From a virus: a DNA stretch of 32,457 bases. Location of the stretch: the IMG/VR virus record IMGVR_UViG_3300023184_000355, positions 1-32,457 of that record; one strand, 5' to 3'. The position numbers were made by a program, and so were the translations under genes. Position 1 is the stretch's first letter; each line of letters opens with the position of its first letter. The notes under the pieces were generated by a model, which ran no database searches, had not been told where the DNA came from, and saw only the letters and a program-made list of their open reading frames with translations. Below are positions 6,517 through 14,610 of the stretch, one piece after another.

Positions 6517-8156
6517 TGCGTATACCTAGCGACCATGCGGAACGAGAAACATTTTATCTCGACCTGATACAGAAATGTAATGTGTCGAAAGACGAGCGCA
6601 AAGGTGATTACACTAGCTTGCGCTCTTGGTATTTGTTTGGAAGTGGGCCGGAAGAAAACCCCGCACTCTTCAACAAAATATTCCCGCATATAGACCAGTT
6701 AACTTCATTTCTATATTCGGCAGAAACTACGCGCTTCAGTATCAACATAGGCGCGTCAGTCCATGAGAACGAACATCGTAAGATTCCGGTTCTTACTCAG
6801 GCACTCAATGATGAATGGCTGAACAGTAATGCAGACCAAGTATTCAGCACCGCGCTTACTTGGTCACTTGCCTACAACAGCACATTTATCAAACTCATTT
6901 ACAATAACGGCATCCATCCGTATCTAGTGGAACCGTCTGCAATTGGTGTGCTGCGCGAGGATGTTCCATACACGGATCGTCAAGAGGCGCTGGTTCATAC
7001 CTACTACATCACGCGCTCGGATTTGATGGCTAGGCTTTATTCGCATCCTAAACGCGATGCAATAATGAAACGCCTTACCGCCTCCTACCACGCGCCTCAG
7101 AGCGATGTTCCTGAAGGCGTGAACAGAATTCTAATGTCTCAAGTAGACAATGCCGATCCTGGTGGCATTTACGGCAACGTCAACCTAGACCTGTATGGAA
7201 TGAATCGCTACAAGGCGAGGGTTTCGGAAGATACCGTAGAGATGCGGGAACTGTGGCTTTGGAATGATGAAACTGATGATTATCAGGTTGTAACTACTGC
7301 CGATCCAGACATAATCATCTATGACCGGGCGGGTGAATCCGTATTCCTGAAAGGTGAGATACCTTTCGTTCAAGTCTGTCCTAGCCCGCTATACGACTAC
7401 TATTGGGGGCAATCAGAGGTTTCACGCCTGATATTCCTCCAAGGTATGCGGAATAAGCGGATGGACGAGATTCAAGACTTGTTGACCAAGCAAGTAAACC
7501 CGCCTACTGCCCTTACCGGCTTTAGCGGCATCTTGGATGAAAAGAACTTTGCACTTAATCGTGCCGGTGGCCTTCTGTCGAGCGATATGCCTAATGCCAA
7601 GGCAGAGCGCCTCGCCCCGCAAATGCCTAATGATTTATACGAAACCATCCGTGAGATAGACCGGATGTTTGAGGAAGCATCGGGGATTGGTAACGTGCTG
7701 CAAGGCAAAGGTGAATCGGGTGTTCGTTCAGCCGGCCATGCCAGCCAGCTTGCCAGATTGGGTTCTAGCCGAGCCAAGAAACGGGCATTAATTGTAGAAG
7801 ATTCGCTTGAGAAGATAGCAACACTCTATCTCAAGCTAATGCAAGCCTACGACAACACTCATTTTAAAGACACCGATAACAGCGTGTTCATATCAGAACA
7901 GTTCACCAAGGACTTTGTGGTGAAAGTGGATGCTCACTCCAATAGTCCTATCTTTACCGAAGATTTGAGAGCATTGGCGTTCAATCTGTTCAAGGCACAG
8001 GCTATCGACAAGGAATCCTTGCTAGACCTGCTGGAGCCACCAATGAAGCAGGAATTGAAGGATAGGCTCAAACGGATGGAGAAAAAGGCGGCTAATAGCC
8101 CTCTTCCACCTCCCAAGGGCGGGAAACCAGAACTAAAAGCGGTTGGAGGCGAGTAA
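6516..8156 (+). CDS. Portal protein
   Basis: This 546-residue protein lies just downstream of the terminase region and has portal-type features: an N-terminal wing (LRSWYLFGSGPEENPALFNKIFP), the central segment SPLYDYYWGQSEVSRLIFLQ followed by a long helix (MRNKRMDEIQDLLTKQVNPP), and the crown-side GIGNVLQGKGESGVRSAGHASQLA region. It ends in a Pro/Gly/Lys-rich tail (SPLPPPKGGKPELKAVGGE). The portal forms the dodecameric DNA channel at one capsid vertex and docks the terminase. The start is fixed by a TAATG overlap, and its own stop overlaps the next small gene in the same way. Confidence 0.9.
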   Translation: MRIPSDHAERETFYLDLIQKCNVSKDERKGDYTSLRSWYLFGSGPEENPALFNKIFPHIDQLTSFLYSAETTRFSINIGASVHENEHRKIPVLTQALNDEWLNSNADQVFSTALTWSLAYNSTFIKLIYNNGIHPYLVEPSAIGVLREDVPYTDRQEALVHTYYITRSDLMARLYSHPKRDAIMKRLTASYHAPQSDVPEGVNRILMSQVDNADPGGIYGNVNLDLYGMNRYKARVSEDTVEMRELWLWNDETDDYQVVTTADPDIIIYDRAGESVFLKGEIPFVQVCPSPLYDYYWGQSEVSRLIFLQGMRNKRMDEIQDLLTKQVNPPTALTGFSGILDEKNFALNRAGGLLSSDMPNAKAERLAPQMPNDLYETIREIDRMFEEASGIGNVLQGKGESGVRSAGHASQLARLGSSRAKKRALIVEDSLEKIATLYLKLMQAYDNTHFKDTDNSVFISEQFTKDFVVKVDAHSNSPIFTEDLRALAFNLFKAQAIDKESLLDLLEPPMKQELKDRLKRMEKKAANSPLPPPKGGKPELKAVGGE

Positions 8157-8311
8157 TGCCAATACCAGTTCAACCTAAAGCAGATCAGCCCCGCGTTGCT
8201 ACTCAGAGCCTAGATAAAGGTCAACCTAAGTTGGAATACAGGGTTCAGGGTATTAAAAGCATGGCTAAGCCAGCTGCAAGGCCGGATAAACGAGCATCTA
8301 GGGGATATTGA
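8156..8311 (+). CDS. Small basic protein (51 aa) coupled to the portal
   Basis: The ATG overlaps the portal stop (TAATG), and the frame runs 51 codons to TGA at 8309. The product is rich in Lys, Arg, Gln and Pro (MPIPVQPKADQPRVATQ, then MAKPAARPDKRASRGY) with almost no large hydrophobics, so it is probably disordered. It is followed at once by two tiny Arg/Lys peptides. Translational coupling to the portal supports expression. The function is unknown; binding to packaged DNA or scaffold is one possibility. Confidence 0.65.
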   Translation: MPIPVQPKADQPRVATQSLDKGQPKLEYRVQGIKSMAKPAARPDKRASRGY

Positions 8312-8324
8312 CAAGGAGATTGAT

Positions 8325-8366
8325 ATGTACAAAACAAATAAGCGCGGTCGTAAAACGCGTCGGTAA
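8325..8366 (+). CDS. 13-residue Arg/Lys peptide MYKTNKRGRKTRR
   Basis: An excellent Shine-Dalgarno (AAGGAG, 8313-8318) lies 6 nt before an ATG that opens just 13 codons: MYKTNKRGRKTRR. Seven of the 13 residues are Lys or Arg. A hairpin with a GAAA loop starts two bases after the stop. A near-equivalent peptide follows about 75 bp later. The strong ribosome-binding site and duplication suggest translation. It could be a DNA- or RNA-binding peptide, a virion component, or a leader peptide regulating the downstream genes. Confidence 0.55.
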   Translation: MYKTNKRGRKTRR

Positions 8367-8367
8367 T

Positions 8368-8386
8368 AGTTTCTCGAAAGAGAACT
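8368..8386 (+). promoter_or_regulatory. Hairpin with GAAA loop after the first 13-residue peptide
   Basis: TTCTC-GAAA-GAGAA forms a 5-bp stem capped by a GNRA-type tetraloop, extended by two more pairs across a one-base bulge. It lies 1 nt past the stop codon and has no T-run, so it is not a classical terminator. A matching element follows the second peptide. Confidence 0.5.
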
Positions 8387-8439
8387 AGGGTATGGCTGGT
8401 TTCCCTTTTATAACTGGCCGCTTGCTGAAAGGAAACATC

Positions 8440-8481
8440 ATGGCTCGCAAAGCTCGCAAAGGTCGTAAAGGCCGCAAGTAA
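8440..8481 (+). CDS. 13-residue (A/G)RK-repeat peptide MARKARKGRKGRK
   Basis: An AAAGGAAA ribosome-binding site precedes an ATG that opens 13 codons: Met followed by four tandem tripeptides ARK-ARK-GRK-GRK, encoded by four 9-nt repeats with synonymous differences. Eight of 12 residues after Met are basic. Synonymous third-base differences (CGC/CGT, AAA/AAG) suggest the protein sequence is maintained. The stop is embedded in a GTAA-loop hairpin. The charge would suit binding nucleic acid. No family was recognised. Confidence 0.6.
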   Translation: MARKARKGRKGRK

Positions 8482-8494
8482 TCCGTAAGGATTA
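8479..8494 (+). promoter_or_regulatory. Hairpin TAATCC-GTAA-GGATTA overlapping the stop codon
   Basis: A perfect 6-bp stem with a GNRA-type GTAA loop includes the TAA stop of the ARK-repeat peptide. A weaker G5/C5 inverted repeat (8506-8510 with 8528-8532) follows. Together these may separate the portal transcript from the promoter at 8548. Confidence 0.5.
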
Positions 8495-8547
8495 GTGCCG
8501 CGTAAGGGGGCGGTACCTTAAAAAATACCCCCCGTAACATTTATAAC

Positions 8548-8577
8548 TTGACAAGTAAGTAAGTATTTACTAATACT
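8548..8577 (+). promoter_or_regulatory. Candidate promoter TTGACA-17-TAATAC with AGTATT/AATACT repeat
   Basis: A perfect consensus -35 (TTGACA, 8548-8553) is followed after 17 bp by TAATAC (8571-8576). The spacer contains AAGTAAGTAAGTA, and 8562-8577 is the inverted repeat AGTATT-N4-AATACT. The same arms form the palindrome at 2513-2524. It would drive the scaffold and capsid genes independently of the portal transcript. Confidence 0.6.
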
Positions 8578-8599
8578 GCGAATAATTAGGAAATAAATT

Positions 8600-9118
8600 A
8601 TGAGCGTACCTTCTAACGAATTAATGGACATGATAAAGAACCAGCGCGGTAAGGCTGGCGGCCCTGGCGCTACTAAGTCACCGGATATGCAATCCCCTGA
8701 GATGGGTGTGCCTTCTACTGGCGAGGCTCCTCCGATGGGCGCTCCAATGTCTACTCCCGAAGCAAAGATGGGTAACGTAGAAGCGGCAAAGATTAATATT
8801 TCAATGGCAATGGATTTGATTGAGCAAGCATTGCCGGCATTGGGTAGCGAATCTCCAGAAGGTCAAAAAGCGCTTTCAGTCCTTCGTCAAATGTCTAGCA
8901 TCCTTGGTGGGCGCAAAGAAAAGACCAAGGAATTGCAAAACGCAGAAATCATGCAGATGCTTCAAAACTTGCCTCAAGCGGGTGGTGCAACGCCTGAAGG
9001 TAAAGCAATGGCAGCAGCACCGGCTATTCCTGGTATGACTCCACCACCGGGCGGCGGCGGTATGCCTCCTCCTCCTGGCGGTATGCCCCCAGGTATGCCT
9101 CCTCAACCCCCAATGTAA
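8600..9118 (+). CDS. Met/Pro-rich head protein upstream of the capsid (172 aa)
   Basis: The ATG follows AGGAAATAAATT. The 172-residue product has a Pro/Gly/Met-rich N-terminus (residues 20-58), a predicted helical centre (KINISMAMDLIEQALPALG, then QKALSVLRQMSSILGG) and a poly-Pro/Gly/Met tail that repeats PPPGGMP-like units from about residue 146 on. Proteins of this type are common between portal and capsid in podoviruses and remain uncharacterised. A scaffold-partner or minor head role is likely from position only. Confidence 0.7.
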   Translation: MSVPSNELMDMIKNQRGKAGGPGATKSPDMQSPEMGVPSTGEAPPMGAPMSTPEAKMGNVEAAKINISMAMDLIEQALPALGSESPEGQKALSVLRQMSSILGGRKEKTKELQNAEIMQMLQNLPQAGGATPEGKAMAAAPAIPGMTPPPGGGGMPPPPGGMPPGMPPQPPM

Positions 9119-9127
9119 GGAATAATC

Positions 9128-9310
9128 ATGGACTTGTTTAAGCCGAAAGGCGCAGCAGCCCCCCGCCGCCCGACTGATAATAATCAGCAAAATGGGCAAA
9201 TCTATAACACTCCGCGTTTCTCTCAATTTGGTGGACTCAATTCTGCTGGCAAACTCAGCAAGAGCCAAATGGCACTTGAGAAAACTTTGACTGCTAAAAA
9301 AGTCATCTAA
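9128..9310 (+). CDS. Small basic head-region protein (60 aa)
   Basis: It starts at an ATG after AAGGAATAATC and lies 9 bp behind the Pro-rich gene. The 60-residue product is Lys/Gln/Asn-rich (MDLFKPKGAAAPRRPTDNNQ, then LSKSQMALEKTLTAKKVI) and probably disordered apart from a C-terminal helix. No family was recognised. The position suggests a small virion or assembly protein. Confidence 0.65.
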   Translation: MDLFKPKGAAAPRRPTDNNQQNGQIYNTPRFSQFGGLNSAGKLSKSQMALEKTLTAKKVI

Positions 9311-9327
9311 GGTAAAAGGGGATAGTT

Positions 9328-9855
9328 ATGAGCCTAGAAGATTTGAGCATGGAAGCGCGAGATGAGTTGGCATTGCTGGCTCGTCAATTGTCTGAGAACC
9401 CGGCTACCCGTAAAGACTTCCTGCGACTGACTAAGCGCAGTAGGCCGGATATGCCTATTCCTGAGTTGGAGATCGAGGATTCTACGCAAGCCTCATACAA
9501 CAAATCGGAACAGCGGGTTCAGCAGTTGGAAAATCGTCTGCGGGAAAAAGAAGCGGTTGAAGAACTTGGCCGCAGACGCACCAAGCTAATGAAAAAAGGC
9601 TTGGTAGACAAAGAAGAAGATATTGAAGAAGTGGAAAAAGTCATGCTTGAAAAAGGCATTACAAACCATGAATCAGCAGCAGAATACTGGCAATGGATGA
9701 AGCAGTCTGCTGTGCCGACTCCGAGTGGCTATAACCCCAATGTTATTAACAAGTTTGACTTGTCGAAATATTGGAAGAATCCGGTTATGGGCGCTAGGGA
9801 TGAGGCAGCAAAAGCACTTAATGAATTGCGGAAAAACCCGCGACCATTTGGTTAA
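9328..9855 (+). CDS. Probable scaffolding protein
   Basis: This 175-residue, strongly charged protein sits immediately before the capsid gene. It is largely helical, with a coiled-coil-like segment at about 58-110 (SEQRVQQLENRLREKEAVEEL, split by RRRTKLMKKG, then IEEVEKVMLEKG), and ends in a basic tail (NELRKNPRPFG). Helical, charged proteins of this size directly upstream of an HK97-fold capsid gene are usually scaffolds that guide procapsid assembly. Basic C-termini are typical for binding the capsid floor. The assignment is by position and composition. Confidence 0.65.
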   Translation: MSLEDLSMEARDELALLARQLSENPATRKDFLRLTKRSRPDMPIPELEIEDSTQASYNKSEQRVQQLENRLREKEAVEELGRRRTKLMKKGLVDKEEDIEEVEKVMLEKGITNHESAAEYWQWMKQSAVPTPSGYNPNVINKFDLSKYWKNPVMGARDEAAKALNELRKNPRPFG

Positions 9856-9893
9856 TTAGTACTAGGGGATATTTTTTAATACGGAGATAGACC

Positions 9894-10895
9894 ATGCCTA
9901 TAGGCGGCGGTATTCTTCCAGCAACCGGTAGTACTCAATACAACGAGTTAACTTACGTCACGCGGCGTGCGTTTATCCCGAAGCTGGTTGTTCAACTTTA
10001 CAATTCGACACCTTTGATGGCGGCACTGATTGCTAACAGTCAGCAAGCCTCTGGCGGTGTTTCCTCGGTAACTGTACCCGTTCAGGGTTCGCAGTTCGTC
10101 AATGCTCAATGGTCGGATTACAGCGGCTCGTTCGCTCAGCCCGCCGTTCAGCAGGGTGCGTTCAATGCGGAATTTAACCTGAAACTGATGATTGCTCCTG
10201 TTCCGTTCCTTGGAATGGAAGGCGCAGTTCAGCAGGATCATGCGATTATCCCGCTGATTGAAGCGCGGATGAACGATGCGACCAACGTAATGATGGACGC
10301 AATGGCTACCGCCCTGTATACCAATACGAGTAATACACAACAGTTTATTGGTCTGCCGGCTGCGGTTTCATCGTCTGGAACGTATGGCAATATAAGCCGT
10401 ACTACTTACTCTTGGTGGCAATCAAAAGCCTACGCTGCTGGCTCGGTTAATCCGACTCGGCAAAACGTCCTGCAATACATCAGCGGAACGGTTAAGAATG
10501 GCGCAGAAGTTCCGTCATTCGGCGTTTGCGGATTTGGCACTTGGACGCTGTTGGCGCAAGATTATGTTGGTCAAGAGCAATATGTAATCACTCCTGGTTC
10601 GGGATTTGATGCAGATGGCAATGGCCCTCAAGCAGCCTTCCGCGCTCTGATGGTTGCTGGTGTTCCGATTTACCCCGATCCGTACTGCCCCGAAGGAACT
10701 CTGTATCTTCTGAATACTAACTACCTGTCGCTGTATATTCACGACCAGGGTTCGTTTGTGTTTACGGGATTTGAATCTACCCTCCCGAACTGGCAGATTG
10801 GTTATGTAGGCGCGGTTTTGATGATTGCCGAACTGGTAAACACCAAGCCGAAGTCCATGACCGTCGTGACCGGCTATAACTCACTTTCTATCTAA
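9894..10895 (+). CDS. Major capsid protein
   Basis: The ATG follows ACGGAGATAGACC. The 333-residue protein starts with an N-terminal arm (MPIGGGILPATGSTQYNELT), has a long helix with an acidic/Met-rich face (QDHAIIPLIEARMNDATNVMMDAMATALYT), and ends in strands typical of the HK97-fold capsid P and A domains (GVPIYPDPYCPEGTLYLLN, then NWQIGYVGAVLMIAELV). Position after the scaffold candidate, size and composition all fit. Many copies form the icosahedral shell. No separate protease gene is evident, so maturation may be cleavage-free. Confidence 0.88.
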   Translation: MPIGGGILPATGSTQYNELTYVTRRAFIPKLVVQLYNSTPLMAALIANSQQASGGVSSVTVPVQGSQFVNAQWSDYSGSFAQPAVQQGAFNAEFNLKLMIAPVPFLGMEGAVQQDHAIIPLIEARMNDATNVMMDAMATALYTNTSNTQQFIGLPAAVSSSGTYGNISRTTYSWWQSKAYAAGSVNPTRQNVLQYISGTVKNGAEVPSFGVCGFGTWTLLAQDYVGQEQYVITPGSGFDADGNGPQAAFRALMVAGVPIYPDPYCPEGTLYLLNTNYLSLYIHDQGSFVFTGFESTLPNWQIGYVGAVLMIAELVNTKPKSMTVVTGYNSLSI

Positions 10896-10907
10896 GGAGA
10901 AATAGTC

Positions 10908-11228
10908 ATGGCTCTTGCCCTTAATAAAATTGTTATTTCTGGTGCGGTAACTAATACTGCTTCTGCTTATTTGCAGACTTCTACTCTTGCTGCCGTTACG
11001 ACTCCAGGAACCGTAATTCCTGCCGGCGTGTACCTTATGTATCCGACAGCAAACGTAACTGTAACTGCAAATAATGGAACTAGCACTTCTACTCTGGTAG
11101 CCAACAATACCGGTGGGGTTGTAATCTCTGACGGTGTTAACGTATTTGCGGTTGCCAGTACGAATACTACAGTTACCTTGTTGACCGTTAATGGTGGTCA
11201 ATCGGCTACTGGTACGTTTAACGTATAA
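10908..11228 (+). CDS. Beta-rich head accessory/decoration protein (106 aa)
   Basis: A strong AAGGAG lies before the ATG, 12 bp behind the capsid gene. The protein is almost entirely Ala/Thr/Val/Asn-rich beta sequence (MYPTANVTVTANNGTST, then STNTTVTLLTVNGG) with no Cys and few charges. Such genes directly after the capsid are often capsid decoration proteins or head fibres. The family is not recognised, and its composition resembles the next gene, so they may be related. Confidence 0.65.
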   Translation: MALALNKIVISGAVTNTASAYLQTSTLAAVTTPGTVIPAGVYLMYPTANVTVTANNGTSTSTLVANNTGGVVISDGVNVFAVASTNTTVTLLTVNGGQSATGTFNV

Positions 11229-11237
11229 GGAACCCGT

Positions 11238-11648
11238 ATGATTGCGAATCATGTAGGAGCAAATTACCCTGATAAGTTTAGTCGGTATGCCCTTGGCGAG
11301 GCTGTTGGCGTATCAGTTAATGCTACGGGTAATGCAATTGCTACCATTCCAATTTTGGGTGGCACTCAATACATCATTCGCCAAATAACTGTTGCTAACG
11401 CAAATGCGACTATCAATACCGCAAACGTAATTATTATTACATCCTCGGATGGTAATGTTGCTAATGCGGTAACTGGTAACGTGGTTTTGTCTAATGTAAC
11501 AAGCAATATTACATTTCAAGATATGACGCTTGCTTCAGGTGCAGCAACTACTGTGTATTCTGCTCCAGCATTGTTCGTGAAGGTTACGACTGCTGTTACA
11601 AATGGCACTTGCGATATAACTGTATTTGGCGATGTGGTAGCACTTTAA
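11238..11648 (+). CDS. Beta-rich virion protein (136 aa)
   Basis: The ATG follows AAGGAACCCGT. It is low in charge and rich in Thr/Val/Ala/Asn, for example ITVANANATINTANVIIITSS and AATTVYSAPALFVKVTTAV, suggesting a single beta-sandwich. The start region (ANHVGANYPDKFSRYALGEA) is the only polar segment. The stop overlaps the next start as TAATG. A head decoration or spike component is likely from its place after the capsid gene. No named family was recognised. Confidence 0.65.
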   Translation: MIANHVGANYPDKFSRYALGEAVGVSVNATGNAIATIPILGGTQYIIRQITVANANATINTANVIIITSSDGNVANAVTGNVVLSNVTSNITFQDMTLASGAATTVYSAPALFVKVTTAVTNGTCDITVFGDVVAL

Positions 11649-11980
11649 TGCCTGAATTATATGTGACGAACAAAACGGATAAAACTCTGATAACTCAGTA
11701 CGAGTTTAAAGAGTTGAAATTTCCGTCTAATGAAACTGTTTGTGTTTCTGAAGATTGCGCTCGTCACATATTTGGGTATGGAGTGAGTAACAAAGAATCA
11801 TACATGGCAAGTCTTGGATTTATCAAAACTACTAACGACATACCAGAAGGACTTAAAATTCTGGAGAAGTTTGAGATAAGCCAAGATCAGCCAAAAAAGA
11901 ACCATCTTCTATCCCCGATGGTAGAGCGAGTACCCTTGCCTTCAAAAAAAGGCGAGGGGAAAGTTTTATCTATCAATTAA
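11648..11980 (+). CDS. Hypothetical head-completion region protein (110 aa)
   Basis: The start at ATG 11648 (MPELYVTNKTDKTLITQYEF) is fixed by TAATG overlap with the preceding stop. The product has an N-terminal alpha/beta part with two Cys near residues 32 and 36 (ETVCVSEDCARHIFGYG) and a Pro/Lys-rich disordered tail. It sits between decoration-like genes and the adaptor. No family was recognised. A run of seven A's near 11946 would be a slippery site, but no useful alternative frame follows. Confidence 0.65.
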   Translation: MPELYVTNKTDKTLITQYEFKELKFPSNETVCVSEDCARHIFGYGVSNKESYMASLGFIKTTNDIPEGLKILEKFEISQDQPKKNHLLSPMVERVPLPSKKGEGKVLSIN

Positions 11981-11992
11981 CATGGGATATAA

Positions 11993-12631
11993 ATGTCACA
12001 AACTCTCGGCGGTTACATCACAGAATGTAGAAGGCTTCTGCATGATGCAAATGCAAACTTCTATACTGATGGCGAATTAACGGATTACATCAATAACGCT
12101 CGACAGAGGTTGGTGCGTGATACTGGCTGTCTCCGCACGTATCAAACTTCCGCTACGGTAACAAACCAAGAAGTCTATCAATTTAGTGCGCTGCCCAATG
12201 CTGCGTATACGATGGACATTCTGAATATCAATATTATTTGGGGAAATAGCAGGATTCCTCTTAGATATTTAGCTTGGTCTGATTTCAACGCGCAATTACG
12301 TTACTGGCAAAACTATAGCGGCAGACCTGTAGCATTTTCCATGTATGGGCCTACTAGCTTCTACCTTGGGCCATATCCAGATCAAGTTTACGTAATGGAA
12401 CTTGATACGGTTATTATGCCTACCCCGCTGGTTACAAGTACAGATATAGATGAAATACCTGAACCGTGGACTTCTCCGGTAGCTTTTTACGCTTGCTATA
12501 AGGCCAAGTTTAAAGAACAGTCTTATGGTGAATCCGAGATATTTAAGCAAGAATATGTAAGGCAAGCCCAATCGGTATTGGCTACTACATATACCAGAAG
12601 GCTCCCTACACCATATAGTTCTCAATACTGA
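11993..12631 (+). CDS. Head-tail adaptor protein
   Basis: This 212-residue protein starts with a helical module typical of phage adaptors of the DUF6682 kind: YITECRRLLHDANANFYTDG, ELTDYINNARQRLVRD. A beta-rich middle (ATVTNQEVYQFSALPNAAYT) and a long C-terminal helix (YACYKAKFKEQSYGESEIFK) follow. Adaptors form the ring under the portal that joins it to the tail hub. The position between head genes and the large tail protein supports this. Confidence 0.75.
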   Translation: MSQTLGGYITECRRLLHDANANFYTDGELTDYINNARQRLVRDTGCLRTYQTSATVTNQEVYQFSALPNAAYTMDILNINIIWGNSRIPLRYLAWSDFNAQLRYWQNYSGRPVAFSMYGPTSFYLGPYPDQVYVMELDTVIMPTPLVTSTDIDEIPEPWTSPVAFYACYKAKFKEQSYGESEIFKQEYVRQAQSVLATTYTRRLPTPYSSQY

Positions 12632-12632
12632 T

Positions 12633-14609
12633 ATGGCCGCAGCAGAGCAAAAAAAATCATATCAGGTTATCAAGCAGTTCAAGGGCGTTAATACAAAAGC
12701 CAATAGGACTTCTATTGGTGAAGATGAATTTGCTTGGCTTGAGAACGCTCAGCCAGTAGGTTCTGGCAATTTGAAGATAACGCCTTCCAGGGGCGCTGTT
12801 CTTGATTCTGGAAATGCTGCCGTTACTTTTGCCAATACCGTAGTTTATTTGACTAACGCAAATATAAACAATTCTGATTATGTCATTGCGTTTGAAGATA
12901 ATGGTCGAGCAGAATTTTTTAACCTGACAAGTTCTACACAAGGCAATGTTGCCATTACCGGAACATTCTCAAATTCTGGCGTACAAACAAGTCAATGGAA
13001 AGATGAACGTCTTTTAATTGCTGATCCGTCCAAGGGCTACTTTACTTGGAATGGAAACAGCACAGTATTTGTTGGCGCTGTAGGGCCGATAGGTGCAGTA
13101 AATGTTGGGACAGGATATACGTCTGCTCCAACCGTTGTGATAAGTGCGCCTAACGATGCAAATGGAGTTCAGGCACAAGCTGAGGTTACGGTATCCGGTG
13201 GCGCAATAAATTCAATAACTATTACTGAAGCCGGAACTGGATATAACTCAGCGCCAACTGTAACCGTATCTGGTGGCGGTGGCGCTAATGCAAACTTGGT
13301 AGGAGGTCTGATTACCTTTGCAACTGGAACAGTATCTTGCCTGATTACTAACCCCGGCTCAGGTTATACCAATGCCTCTAATACAATAATAACAATATCT
13401 GGTGGAGGAGGCAGCGGAGCAACTGGTGCGGCTATTGTTTCTGGAAATCAGGTCAATACAATAATAATGACCAATCCAGGCTCCGGTTATACGAATAGCG
13501 CCAATTTGACGGTAACTATTACGGGTGGCGGGGGTTCAAACGCTACTGCTACAGGGATTATAAATAGCGCAAATAACTCAGGTATATCCTCGTTTTCTGG
13601 ACGAGTATGGGTATCTTATGGGCGTACTGTGGCCTATAGCGCCGCTAGTTCATACAATGATTTTACTAGCGTGTCGGCAGGAACTATAACACTGACAGAC
13701 GCTACATTGCATGGCAACATCCAGCAGATCATATCTGCCAACAATTTCTTGTATATCTTTGGTGATGACAGTATCAACGTATTCTCAGATGTAAGGGTTG
13801 ATACAACTGGTAATTCATTATTTACCAATACCAACGTGTCTGCCTCCGTTGGTAGCAAAAGGCCACAGGGTATATTTCCTTATTTTCGTTCTGTATTGTT
13901 TATAAACGACTATGGAATCTATGCTCTTGTCGGCTCAACAACCAGCAAACTATCCGATCCTCTGGATGGCGTATTTCCGTATATCGACTTCGCCTACCCG
14001 ATTACCTCCGGTCAAGTCCTTCTAAATAACATTCTATGTGCCGCATTTAATTTTAGACAAAGTTATAACGGCTCATCCAGATATGTTCAGGCGGTATTCT
14101 TTGAGAAAAAATGGTTCTTTACCAGCCAAGGCGATACTCTCCAATACATTACTTCTACTCCGTTTCAGGGCATTATTAACATTTATGGCGTAGATTCAAA
14201 GGCATTGTATAAGCTGTATGGCGGCGGTAACGCAAGTGTGAGCAGCACTGTTTCAACAGCATTAATGCCTATGGCTGATCCTATAAGGGATAAGCAAGCA
14301 TTAAAGATTGGTATAGAGGCAACATTAAATACTGCCGGATCATTGAATGTAACTGTTGATAGCGAGGTTGGAAGCAGTCCTGCATATGTCCTTACTTCTC
14401 TGGCTAATTGGACTAACTATGCGGGGAATATCATAACTTGGATTAATAATTCATCAGCCACCATTGGATGGACTAATGGTGGATATAACTTATATAAAAC
14501 TGATGCAGAGCAATGGGGTAAATACTTAGGTCAAACGGTTACTGCAACCATTCCTGGTATTGTTATTCACGGATTTCAATTTGAGCATGAATTAAGAGCG
14601 AGGTTCTAA
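12633..14609 (+). CDS. Tail hub / DNA-stabilisation protein with inserted G-x-G-Y repeats
   Basis: The 658-residue protein starts with KKSYQVIKQFKGVNTKANRT and WLENAQPVGSGNLKI, a beginning typical of podoviral tail-tube or P22 gp10-like packaged-DNA stabilisation proteins, and its later part (residues 320-640) reads like a beta-propeller (RVWVSYGRTVAYS, NFLYIFGDDSINVFSD). Between about residues 153 and 310 there are four repeats of about 41 residues, each with G(T/S)GYT-x-A-P-T-V-type strands and a GGGG loop (GxGY at 159, 201, 242 and 283). It probably closes the portal and carries the fibres. The stop lies 1 bp before the next start. Confidence 0.75.
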   Translation: MAAAEQKKSYQVIKQFKGVNTKANRTSIGEDEFAWLENAQPVGSGNLKITPSRGAVLDSGNAAVTFANTVVYLTNANINNSDYVIAFEDNGRAEFFNLTSSTQGNVAITGTFSNSGVQTSQWKDERLLIADPSKGYFTWNGNSTVFVGAVGPIGAVNVGTGYTSAPTVVISAPNDANGVQAQAEVTVSGGAINSITITEAGTGYNSAPTVTVSGGGGANANLVGGLITFATGTVSCLITNPGSGYTNASNTIITISGGGGSGATGAAIVSGNQVNTIIMTNPGSGYTNSANLTVTITGGGGSNATATGIINSANNSGISSFSGRVWVSYGRTVAYSAASSYNDFTSVSAGTITLTDATLHGNIQQIISANNFLYIFGDDSINVFSDVRVDTTGNSLFTNTNVSASVGSKRPQGIFPYFRSVLFINDYGIYALVGSTTSKLSDPLDGVFPYIDFAYPITSGQVLLNNILCAAFNFRQSYNGSSRYVQAVFFEKKWFFTSQGDTLQYITSTPFQGIINIYGVDSKALYKLYGGGNASVSSTVSTALMPMADPIRDKQALKIGIEATLNTAGSLNVTVDSEVGSSPAYVLTSLANWTNYAGNIITWINNSSATIGWTNGGYNLYKTDAEQWGKYLGQTVTATIPGIVIHGFQFEHELRARF

Positions 14610-14610
14610 T

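Noticed and set aside
11940-12035. Programmed frameshift at the A7 run near the end of the 110-residue gene
   Set aside because: The shifted frame only adds a short unconserved-looking extension overlapping the adaptor gene; normal stop and start fit better.
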